Shown piece after piece: positions 41,821-48,804 of a stretch of DNA of 64,000 bases; the stretch's first letter is position 1; each line of letters starts with the position of its first letter. Made by a program: the position numbers and the translations under genes. The DNA comes from Nocardioides pini. GTDB taxonomy: Bacteria > Actinomycetota > Actinomycetes > Propionibacteriales > Nocardioidaceae. The DNA lies in contig NZ_JAPPUX010000004.1 in assembly GCF_026712185.1 (NCBI RefSeq), forward strand, positions 124,001 to 188,000, read 5' to 3'. The notes under the pieces are model-generated. The model did no database searches, was not told where the DNA came from, and worked only from the letters and a program-made list of their open reading frames with translations.

Positions 41821-44082
41821 ATGAGTGCGTTCGGCTCGGATCCTCCTGTCCGCGGGCCCGTGCTGGCCACGCCCACGGACCACCTGTCGGACGTGAAGCT
41901 CCATGCTCCGTCCCGACGCGCGAGCTGGGTCGACCGCCCGCGCCTCATGCTCGCCATGGCTGTCGCGATCCGCAGCCCGGTCACCCTCGTGGCGGCGCCG
42001 GCCGGCTACGGCAAGACCACCGTCGTCGCCCAGGCGCTGCAGGCCGGGGACTGCCCCGGCTCCGCGTGGGTCTCCCTCGACGCCGGCGACAACGATCCGG
42101 CGCGGCTGTGGACCCACGTCGCCGCGGCCCTCGAGCGCGCGGGGTGCGTGCTGCCGCTCGTCGAGCCGTCGCGGGTGCTCGGCCGGGCCGTGGACGCCCC
42201 ACCGACCCTGCTGGTGACGATCATGGCCGCGCTGGCGGCCATGCCGGACGACCTGGTCCTCGTCCTCGACGACTTCCACTTCGTCCAGTCGCCCGAACGT
42301 CACGGCGAGGTCGAGGCCCTCATCCAGGCACTGCCGGAGAAGGCCCACCTGGTCATCATCACCCGCTCCGACCCGGGGCTGCGGCTGGGGCGGTTGCGGG
42401 TCTCCCACGACCTGGCCGAGCTGCGGGCCGACGACCTCGCCTTCACGCGCGAGGAGGCGCGGGACCTGGTGGCGCGCACGGGAGTCGACCTCGCCGACGA
42501 CACCCTCGTCGAGCTGGTCGAGCGGACCGAGGGCTGGCCCGCGGCCCTCTACCTCGCCGCGCTCTCCCTGGCCGACCGGCCGGACCCCGACGACTTCGTG
42601 CACCGCTTCAGCGGCAGCAACCGCTTCATCGGCGACTACCTCACCGAGGAGGTGCTCAGCCGGCACCCCGAGCGGCTGCGGGACTTCATCCTCGACGTCT
42701 CGGTGCTGGACCGCTTCTCCGCGCCCCTGTGCGACCACCTCCTCGGACGCGGCGACAGCGCGACGATCCTCAACGACCTGGAGCGCGCCAACCTGTTCCT
42801 GGTCCCGCTGGACGCGGACCGCACGTGGTTCCGCTTCCACCAGCTGTTCGCCGCTGTCGCGCGCAGCGAGCTCGAGCTGTCGCACCCCGACCGCGTCCCG
42901 GACCTGCACGGCCGCGCCGCCGAGTGGTTCTCCGCCCACGGCCTGGTGCCGGAGGCGATCACGCACTGGCTCGCCGCGGGGAGGACCCACGACGCGTCGG
43001 CCCTCGTCCACGCGAACTGGCTGGGGTTCGTGGACGCCGGCCGGGCTGCGACCGTCCTGGGGTGGCTCGACGTCCTCGGTCCCGGCGACGACAGTCCTCC
43101 GGCCCACGTGACGGCGGCCTGGATGGCGTCCCTCGTCGGAGACGAGCACACCGCGGCGCGCCACCTCCGAGCCCTCGAGGGCATGGACGACTACGGCCCC
43201 CTGCCGGACGGCTCACGGTCGGTCGAGTCGGCCACGACCCAGCTGCGGGGCCTGTTCGGCTACGGCGGGCCGCTCGACATGATGGCCGCGGCCCGGCGCG
43301 CCACCCAGCTCGAGACGGACGGGCGATCGGCCCAGTTCGCCGTCGCGCAGGCGGCGCTCGGTCACGCGCACTACGTGCAGGGCGAGCTGGACCAGGCCCT
43401 CCCGCCCCTGCGCGCGGCCACCCGGGCCGACCGTGCGCCCGGGATGATCCGCATCCTGACCCTGTCGCTGGAGTGCTTCGCCGAGGGCGAACGCGGCAAC
43501 ACCACGCGTGCACGTGAGTGCGCGGAGCAGGCCATGGAGGTGCTCGACAGCCGTGGGCTGGGAGCCACTCCGCAGGCCTCGTGGGCCTACGTCGCCCTCG
43601 CCCAGGCGCAGGCCGACGCGGGCAAGTCCGACGACGCCATGCGCACGCTCGAGCTCGGGCTGTCGACCCGCCGGCTCGACAACGCCCAGGCGGTGTGGGG
43701 GCCCATCCACCACCTCCTGGTGAGCGCGCGCATCGCCGCCCGGTTGGGCCACGACGTGCTGGCCCGTGACCTGCTCGCCGAGCTCCGCCAGCGCATGAGC
43801 CGTTTCGCCGACGGGATGACGGCGATGCAGGCCCGGGCGGACGCGGTCCGGAAGCTCGTGAACGACCACGACGCGCTGGAGATGATCGGTGAACCGCTCA
43901 CCGAGCGCGAGCTCGACGTCCTGCGCCTGCTGCAGGGCTCGATGAGCCTCCACGAGATCTCGGTCGAGCTCTACCTCTCCCCCAACACCGTCAAGTCGCA
44001 CGCGCGAGCGGTCTACCGCAAGCTCGGAGCCCACTCGAGGGCGGACGCGGTGAGGCGGGCGCGCCACCTGACGCTGATCTAG
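41821..44082 (+). CDS. LuxR-family ATP-binding regulator (MalT/LAL-like)
   Basis: A 753-residue signal-transduction ATPase. Walker A is in VAAPAGYGKTTVVAQAL (about residues 57-73); Walker B is DLVLVLDDFHFVQSP; a MalT-like arrangement follows with LVELVERTEGWPAALYLAAL and FRFHQLFAAVARSELE. A TPR-like helical region spans about 400-680. The C-terminal LuxR helix-turn-helix is LTERELDVLRLLQGSMSLHE followed by LSPNTVKSHARAVYRKLGAHS. Such proteins multimerise on ligand and ATP binding and activate nearby genes. The inducer is unknown. GGAGG lies just before ATG 41821. It is a candidate for the factor that binds the TCACCC palindromes or the 11-bp repeats. Confidence 0.92.
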   Translation: MSAFGSDPPVRGPVLATPTDHLSDVKLHAPSRRASWVDRPRLMLAMAVAIRSPVTLVAAPAGYGKTTVVAQALQAGDCPGSAWVSLDAGDNDPARLWTHVAAALERAGCVLPLVEPSRVLGRAVDAPPTLLVTIMAALAAMPDDLVLVLDDFHFVQSPERHGEVEALIQALPEKAHLVIITRSDPGLRLGRLRVSHDLAELRADDLAFTREEARDLVARTGVDLADDTLVELVERTEGWPAALYLAALSLADRPDPDDFVHRFSGSNRFIGDYLTEEVLSRHPERLRDFILDVSVLDRFSAPLCDHLLGRGDSATILNDLERANLFLVPLDADRTWFRFHQLFAAVARSELELSHPDRVPDLHGRAAEWFSAHGLVPEAITHWLAAGRTHDASALVHANWLGFVDAGRAATVLGWLDVLGPGDDSPPAHVTAAWMASLVGDEHTAARHLRALEGMDDYGPLPDGSRSVESATTQLRGLFGYGGPLDMMAAARRATQLETDGRSAQFAVAQAALGHAHYVQGELDQALPPLRAATRADRAPGMIRILTLSLECFAEGERGNTTRARECAEQAMEVLDSRGLGATPQASWAYVALAQAQADAGKSDDAMRTLELGLSTRRLDNAQAVWGPIHHLLVSARIAARLGHDVLARDLLAELRQRMSRFADGMTAMQARADAVRKLVNDHDALEMIGEPLTERELDVLRLLQGSMSLHEISVELYLSPNTVKSHARAVYRKLGAHSRADAVRRARHLTLI

Positions 44083-44085
44083 ACC

Positions 44086-44097
44086 TCACCCGGGTGA
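44086..44097. promoter_or_regulatory. TCACCC/GGGTGA palindrome without interval
   Basis: TCACCCGGGTGA, flanked by C and G to give a 14-bp perfect palindrome. The half sites equal those of the spaced motif but abut directly. It lies four bases after the first LuxR stop and before the second LuxR gene. Confidence 0.5.
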
Positions 44098-44121
44098 GAT
44101 CACGCCTCGGGTGTTCCCGCC

Positions 44122-44137
44122 TCACCTCGAAGGGTGC
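44122..44137. promoter_or_regulatory. Degenerate TCACCC-type motif before the second LuxR gene
   Basis: TCACCT-CGAA-GGGTGC, with a four-base interval and one mismatch in each half. It is followed by GTAATAGGAG, the most A/T-rich stretch in this gap, which may include a -10 box. The ATG is 40 bases on. Confidence 0.42.
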
Positions 44138-44176
44138 GTAATAGGAGTGGCCATTCGTCGACCTCGGGGGTCCCGC

Positions 44177-45589
44177 ATGTCATTGCACCCACCCGCCCGG
44201 CAGTCCCTGTCCCTCCAGGCCCGCCCTCCTGCGTGCCTCCCCGGTCCCGATCCTGCTCCCGACGTGCCCGCGCCCCGCACGGCCGTCCACGACCCGGCCG
44301 CCCCCACCTGGGGCTGGGCCCTGGTGGAGATCCGCGCCGACGGCACGTGGGGCGAGCCCCAGGTGATCCCGGCGCCCGGGACCGTCGCCCCACCGCTCGC
44401 CGAGTCGCGGACGAGCGCTTCCTCGAGCATCACCGAGCTCAGCGAGCTCCTCAAGACCCACCTCGTGGCCGAGCGGGTCGAGGACGCCGACCGCGGCGAC
44501 GTCGCCGCCGTGCTCGCCCAGGGAGCGGACGCCGCCAACCCCGGCAGCCGCAGCCGGTTCCTCGGCCCTCTGGCCCACGTCGAGGCGCTGCAGGGGGACC
44601 TGCGGCGGTCCGCGCGCCACGCCGAGCAGGTGCTCGCCGATGGTGCGGACCCGGAGGGCAGCCCCGGGCGCGAGCATGCCCTCCTCGCCCAGGCCTGGGT
44701 CGCCCTCGAGCGCGCCGACTTCGATGCCGCGGGCCGCATCCTCGACGACCTGGACGTCGTCGTGCACGGACCGGACGCCTGGCTGGCGACGAGCCACGCC
44801 CTGCTCGAGGCGAAGCTGTCGATCGCGCTGGGATCGCCCGAGGCGGCGATCCGCCTCATGGCCGTGCGCGAGCGCGCGGTGCCGGCCTCGGGCTGGCTCT
44901 TCGAGCTGGAGACGGTCGTGCGGGCCGAGGCCCTGATCGCGTCGGGCGAGCCGAGGCGCGCCATGGCCCTCCTCACCCCGGTCCCCCAGCACGCCGTGGT
45001 CGAGGCCATGGTCACGGTCGCGCTCGCGCGGCGGGCAGTGGGAGACGTGCGCGGAGCACTCGCCGTCCTCAGTCGCGCGGTCACCGACCTCGACCACGCT
45101 CCCCTGGCCCTGCAGGTCGAGGCCTGGTTGCTCGAGGCGCGGATGGCCGAGGACCAGCAGCGACCGGAGCGCGCGCGGCTGCTGGTCGACCGCGCCCTCC
45201 GCTCGGCAGCGAGCGAGGGCATGCGTCGTGCGGTGATGCGGGACTGGGCGTGGCTGCGCCGGACGGTGGACCGCGACCCCGGTCTGCTGCGGGCGCACCG
45301 CGGCTTCCTCGCCACGTGCGCGGTGGACGACGGGGGAATCTCGCGAGCGGCGCCGGTCGCACCGACCCCCGGCCTGGTGGCCGACGAGCTCCGACCCTCG
45401 CTGCTGACCGAGCGCGAGAGCCAGGTCCTCGGGCTCCTGGCGCAGATGAACTCCACGGAGGAGATCGCCGCGACGCTCTTCGTGTCCACCAACACCGTCA
45501 AGACCCACCTCAAGGGCATCTTCGGCAAGCTGGGGGTCAACCGCCGGGTCGACGCGGTGCGCCGCGGCCGGTCCCTCGGCCTCTGCTAG
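44177..45589 (+). CDS. LuxR-type regulator without ATPase domain
   Basis: A 470-residue protein. The N-terminal 100 residues are Pro- and Ala-rich with no clear fold. Residues 100-390 are repeated helical hairpins (RRSARHAEQVLADGADPEG, ARAALVDRALRSA-like units), resembling TPR or the MalT helical region. The C-terminus has the LuxR helix-turn-helix LLTERESQVLGLLAQMNSTE and VSTNTVKTHLKGIFGKLGVN. There is no Walker A or receiver domain, so it looks like a MalT/LAL protein lacking its ATPase. ATG 44177 follows GGGGG; GTG 44147 is possible. It ends in a four-base overlap with the convergent gene. Confidence 0.86.
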   Translation: MSLHPPARQSLSLQARPPACLPGPDPAPDVPAPRTAVHDPAAPTWGWALVEIRADGTWGEPQVIPAPGTVAPPLAESRTSASSSITELSELLKTHLVAERVEDADRGDVAAVLAQGADAANPGSRSRFLGPLAHVEALQGDLRRSARHAEQVLADGADPEGSPGREHALLAQAWVALERADFDAAGRILDDLDVVVHGPDAWLATSHALLEAKLSIALGSPEAAIRLMAVRERAVPASGWLFELETVVRAEALIASGEPRRAMALLTPVPQHAVVEAMVTVALARRAVGDVRGALAVLSRAVTDLDHAPLALQVEAWLLEARMAEDQQRPERARLLVDRALRSAASEGMRRAVMRDWAWLRRTVDRDPGLLRAHRGFLATCAVDDGGISRAAPVAPTPGLVADELRPSLLTERESQVLGLLAQMNSTEEIAATLFVSTNTVKTHLKGIFGKLGVNRRVDAVRRGRSLGLC

Positions 45590-46056
45590 ACCGAGCCCAC
45601 CAGCGGTCGGGGGCGCTCGACGCTCGGGGGGCCGACGCGGTGCACGCGAGCCAGGCCGGCGCCGCAGTCGGTGCACGCCTGCAGGAAGCTGTGGAGCTCC
45701 CCCGCGACGAGGGTGAGGCGCACGAGCGCCTGCTTCTCGACGTGGTAGTGCGTGCACTTCAGGTAGCGCAGCGAGGGCTCGCCCAGCTCGCCGAGCACCC
45801 TGAGCTCGTAGAGCCCCGCGCCGGCGGGGCCGTCCTCGACGCTCGCCACGCGGTGCACGTCGGTCAGCGTGAGGCCGAGCGTGCCGATCTCGACGAGCAG
45901 GGCGCTGAGCTCCGCGGGTCCGTCGACGCGCCGGCGGAGCGCGGTCTGCGCTGCGGTGCTCCGCACCGTCATGTGGGGGTAGCGCTGGCGGAGCGTGTCG
46001 CTCGGCAGCCGGGTCAGCTGAACGTCGTACTCGAAGGCCTGGTCCTCGTCCACCAT
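45586..46056 (-). CDS. 156-residue protein, unknown function
   Basis: This starts at ATG 46056 (MVDEDQAFEYDVQLTRLPSD). The middle, AELSALLVEIGTLGLTLTDV, resembles the end of the 79-residue protein at 41432. The second half has LYELRVLGELGEPSLRYLKC, HYHVEKQALVRLTLVAGELH and a pair of Cys in LQACTDCGAGLARVHRV. There are no membrane segments. An upstream in-frame ATG at 46179 would run through the palindrome and was rejected. Divergent from the DUF7144-like gene at 46170, sharing one perfect palindrome. Confidence 0.7.
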   Translation of the reverse strand: MVDEDQAFEYDVQLTRLPSDTLRQRYPHMTVRSTAAQTALRRRVDGPAELSALLVEIGTLGLTLTDVHRVASVEDGPAGAGLYELRVLGELGEPSLRYLKCTHYHVEKQALVRLTLVAGELHSFLQACTDCGAGLARVHRVGPPSVERPRPLVGSV

Positions 46057-46090
46057 CCCGTCACGGTGCGCCGTCCGGGGGCTCCCCGCG

Positions 46091-46107
46091 TCACCCCCGG
46101 TGGGTGA
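46091..46107. promoter_or_regulatory. TCACCC-N5-GGGTGA palindrome, copy 7 (perfect)
   Basis: TCACCC-CCGGT-GGGTGA. The right half ends 63 bases before ATG 46170 of the DUF7144-like gene; on the other strand it is 35 bases from ATG 46056. Confidence 0.72.
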
Positions 46108-46169
46108 GGCCCTGCCGTTGCGCTGTCCCCATGCTGATGGCACGAGCACGAACGACAGGAGGCGAGCTG

Positions 46170-46598
46170 ATGTCGACATCGGCCCCGGTGCAGGACCGCA
46201 GGTCCACGGGAGGTGCGTGGTCGGGCTGGATCGTGTTCGCCAGCACCCTGATGGTGATCCTCGGGTGCTTCCACGCGATCGCCGGCCTCGTCGGCATCTT
46301 CGACGAGGACTACTACCGCGTCGGTGAGAGCGGCCTCGTCGTGAGCGTCGACTACGCGACCTGGGGGTGGACGCACCTGCTCCTCGGGATCCTCGTGGCC
46401 GGCGCGGGCGGTGCGCTCCTCCGAGGCGCGATGTGGGCCAGGATCGTGGCCATCGTCCTCGCGGTGGCGAGCTCCATCGCCAACCTTGTCTTCATGGCGG
46501 CCTATCCCCTGTGGTCGCTCATCATGATCACCGTCAACTTCCTGGTGATCTATGCCGTCACGGTCCACGGCGACCGCCGGTCCCTCGAGGGCTACTGA
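46170..46598 (+). CDS. DUF7144-like four-helix membrane protein (paralogue)
   Basis: A 142-residue membrane protein, second copy of the family seen at 33798. Helices: WIVFASTLMVILGCFHAIAG, THLLLGILVAGAGGALL, RIVAIVLAVASSIANLVFMA and LIMITVNFLVIYAVTVHGD. The two copies share layout, the GxFHA first helix, a GW-x-H turn and the IYAVTVH ending, but differ enough to be an old duplication. AGGAGGCGAG precedes ATG 46170. It is the first gene of a likely pair with the PLDc_N-SHOCT gene. Function unknown. Confidence 0.85.
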   Translation: MSTSAPVQDRRSTGGAWSGWIVFASTLMVILGCFHAIAGLVGIFDEDYYRVGESGLVVSVDYATWGWTHLLLGILVAGAGGALLRGAMWARIVAIVLAVASSIANLVFMAAYPLWSLIMITVNFLVIYAVTVHGDRRSLEGY

Positions 46599-46679
46599 CC
46601 GGCCGGCGTCGCCGAGCTTCGGCGTCGCGAACCCGTCCCGTCCCCCGGTTCCGTCCCACCAGCGCAGGAGCAGGTAGCC

Positions 46680-47060
46680 ATGTCAGACGACTTCGGATTC
46701 TGGGACGTGATCGTCTCGATCTTCTGGTTCACGATCCTGCTGGCCTGGATCTCGCTCCTGATCCACATCCTGGCCGACATCTTCCGGGACGACACCATGA
46801 GCGGTGGCAAGAAGGCCCTCTGGACGATCTTCATCGTCCTCATCCCGTGGCTGGGAGCCCTCGTCTACATCATCTCGCGCGGCGACTCGATGAACCAGCG
46901 CAGCCGCGAGGCGGCGATGGAGCGCATGGCGATCTACGAGTCGCAGCGGGCGCCCGCGCCGCAGGTGTCGGACGAGCTGCAGCGCCTGGCCGAGCTGCGC
47001 GACAGCGGTGTCCTGTCCCCCGCCGAGTACGAGCAGGCCAAGGCGAAAGTCCTGGCCTGA
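46680..47060 (+). CDS. PLDc_N / SHOCT-domain membrane protein
   Basis: A 126-residue protein. Two membrane helices, DVIVSIFWFTILLAWISLLI and KKALWTIFIVLIPWLGALVY, form a PLDc_N-like module (the second ends in YIISRGDSM, a typical continuation). The C-terminus is a SHOCT domain: SDELQRLAELRDSGVLSPAE followed by YEQAKAKVLA. Such two-part proteins are frequent in actinobacteria and may be phospholipid- or stress-related; no function is established. A hairpin CGCCGA-GCT-TCGGCG lies at 46610-46624 in the gap before it. AGGAGCAGG precedes ATG 46680. Confidence 0.87.
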   Translation: MSDDFGFWDVIVSIFWFTILLAWISLLIHILADIFRDDTMSGGKKALWTIFIVLIPWLGALVYIISRGDSMNQRSREAAMERMAIYESQRAPAPQVSDELQRLAELRDSGVLSPAEYEQAKAKVLA

Positions 47061-47079
47061 GCCGAGGCGCGGGCCCGGC

Positions 47080-47247
47080 TCAGCGTCGCCGGGTGATCAA
47101 CGAGCCCAGGTCGCTCGCCCGGTAGTCGAGCTCGCCGAGCGCCGCCCGGACCGCGGCGTGGACCGCACGTCTTCCGACCACGTACGTCACGACTCCTCCG
47201 GCGACGACGGCCAACGGACCCCAGGGGACTGCACCGGTCGTGCCCAT
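47080..47247 (-). CDS. Small 55-residue membrane-like protein
   Basis: The ATG at 47247 is preceded by GAGGAGGTG at good distance, strong evidence for translation. The product has one hydrophobic helix, WGPLAVVAGGVVTYVVGRRA, then a polar tail with AALGELDYRASDLGSLITRR. It converges on the PLDc_N-SHOCT gene and diverges from the LURP-one gene. Function unknown. Confidence 0.6.
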   Translation of the reverse strand: MGTTGAVPWGPLAVVAGGVVTYVVGRRAVHAAVRAALGELDYRASDLGSLITRRR

Positions 47248-47310
47248 CAGGCACCTCCTCGCCGCGACAACGTGTGCGCCCATGGTCCGCCTCGTGCCGG
47301 CCCGCGTGGA

Positions 47311-47327
47311 TCACCCGTCGCGGAGGA
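47311..47327. promoter_or_regulatory. TCACCC-N5-GGGTGA palindrome, copy 8 (weak right half)
   Basis: TCACCC-GTCGC-GGAGGA, with two mismatches in the right half. It ends 65 bases before ATG 47392 of the LURP-one gene, in line with copies 1, 2 and 7. Confidence 0.48.
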
Positions 47328-47391
47328 AGTCGCCCACGGCCGCGCCACGTGATGCTCGAGGTGGCCGGGACGCCCGGCACGAGGAGGGACG

Positions 47392-47892
47392 ATGGGACTG
47401 CGTGATCGCGACCTCGGGGGCGCCACGTTCAGGATGCGCGAGAAGATGATCGCGATCGGGGACGACTACTGGATCGAGGACGACCAGGGTCATCGGGTCT
47501 ACAAGGTCGACGGCAAGGCCGTCCGGTGGCGCGAGACCTTCGTCCTGGAGGACGCGAGTGGCAGCGCGCTGTGCAAGATCCAGGAGAAGAAGCTGTCGGT
47601 GCGCGACAAGATGACCATCGAGCACGGCAGCACCACCGCGACGGTCCACAAGCGACTCCTCGGCATCCGCGACCACTACGTCATCGAGGTGGACGGCGGC
47701 GAGGACCTCAAGGCCCACGGCAACATCGTCGACCACGAGTACGAGATCGAACGCGACGGCGACACGGTGGCCCGGGTGTCGAAGAAGTGGTTCCGGGTCC
47801 GCGACACCTACGGGGTCCAGGTCGCCGAGGGCCAGGACGTCGCGCTGATCCTGGCCATCACGGTCTGCGTCGACGCGATGGCACGCGGTTGA
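47392..47892 (+). CDS. LURP-one-related (tubby-like) protein
   Basis: A 166-residue protein of beta strands in repeating pattern: ATFRMREKMIAIGDDYWIED, HRVYKVDGKAVRWRETFVLE, LCKIQEKKLSVRDKMTIEHG, ATVHKRLLGIRDHYVIEVDG and EYEIERDGDTVARVSKKWFR. This is the LURP-one-related / DUF567 fold, similar to phospholipid scramblase and tubby C-terminal domains. It ends with a hydrophobic helix, DVALILAITVCVDAMA. The bacterial role is unknown; membrane association is plausible. GAGGAGGGACG precedes ATG 47392. Confidence 0.88.
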   Translation: MGLRDRDLGGATFRMREKMIAIGDDYWIEDDQGHRVYKVDGKAVRWRETFVLEDASGSALCKIQEKKLSVRDKMTIEHGSTTATVHKRLLGIRDHYVIEVDGGEDLKAHGNIVDHEYEIERDGDTVARVSKKWFRVRDTYGVQVAEGQDVALILAITVCVDAMARG

Positions 47893-47944
47893 CGGCGTGC
47901 CCCCGACCGTCGCTCGAGCCGACGCGCGGGCCGCCGGGGTCGGG

Positions 47945-48769
47945 TCAGGCGGCCGCCACCACCCGCACCCCGGGTGGGAGGAGCCTGCCGTCACCGATCG
48001 CGTCGTCGAGCCACAGCGCGGTGACGCCTGCCAGTTCGACGGGATGGCTGAAGTTCACCGCGTGCGCCGCGCGGTCGACGAGGGCGACCGTCAGGTGCTC
48101 AGGGGCGCGCCGGGCCACCTCACGGATGCGGTCGGGCGACGGCAGGAGCGGATCGCGGGTCCCGAGGACGGCGAGCGTGGGGACGGGCGTGTGGAGCAGT
48201 CGCTCCAGCGACGGGAAGCGGGTCAGCTCGCTGAAGAGGCGCAGCCCGTTCAGCGGCCCGAACCTCACGTAGTCCGGGAAGGCGACCGGGAACATCCGCG
48301 GGCTCTCGCGGAACGCGTCCCGCGCCAGCTGGCCGACGGCGCGGCCGAGGGGCTGGTTGTGCACGCCGCCGGCCGGCGAGACCAGGACGAGGCGGTGGAC
48401 CCGCTCGGGCGCCATGTGGGCGACCTCCAGGCTGACGGCGCAGCCCATCGAGTTCCCGACCAGAACGGCCCGGTCGATGTCGAGCCGGTCGAGGATGGTG
48501 ATCGCGCTCTCGGCCAGGCCCGGGATGTCGAGGACGCTCCCCCGGCGCTCGCTGCGCCCGTAGCCGGGGAGGTCCGGCACCACGTTGACCCCCCGACCGG
48601 CGAGAGCCCTGGCGGTCGGCATCAGGTAGGCCCCGGAGATCGCGAAGCCGTGCAGGTGGACGAGGGGGACACCGTCGCCGTCGGTGCTGCGCCGGCAGTG
48701 GACCGACGTCCCTGCGACCTCGAGCCACTCGTCGACCCAGCCGTCACCTGGTCCGGAGCGCGCCCTCAT
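47945..48769 (-). CDS. Alpha/beta-fold hydrolase
   Basis: A 274-residue hydrolase. The oxyanion region is PLVHLHGFAISGAYLMPTAR, the nucleophile elbow is VLVGNSMGCAVSLEVAHMA (G-N-S-M-G), the acid is likely in VPTLAVLGTRDPLLPSPDRI, and the catalytic His is in RAAHAVNFSHP. This is the layout of carboxylesterase / MhpC-like hydrolases. The substrate is unknown. Divergent from the LssY-C gene, with 35 bases between starts. Confidence 0.88.
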   Translation of the reverse strand: MRARSGPGDGWVDEWLEVAGTSVHCRRSTDGDGVPLVHLHGFAISGAYLMPTARALAGRGVNVVPDLPGYGRSERRGSVLDIPGLAESAITILDRLDIDRAVLVGNSMGCAVSLEVAHMAPERVHRLVLVSPAGGVHNQPLGRAVGQLARDAFRESPRMFPVAFPDYVRFGPLNGLRLFSELTRFPSLERLLHTPVPTLAVLGTRDPLLPSPDRIREVARRAPEHLTVALVDRAAHAVNFSHPVELAGVTALWLDDAIGDGRLLPPGVRVVAAA

Positions 48770-48804
48770 GGACCGAGGCTAGTGGCGAGGCAGGAGGTCA
48801 GCCC

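Noticed and set aside
46057-46179. N-terminal extension of the 156-residue protein to ATG 46179
   Set aside because: It would run through the perfect palindrome and the start of the divergent DUF7144-like gene; the extension has no conserved character.
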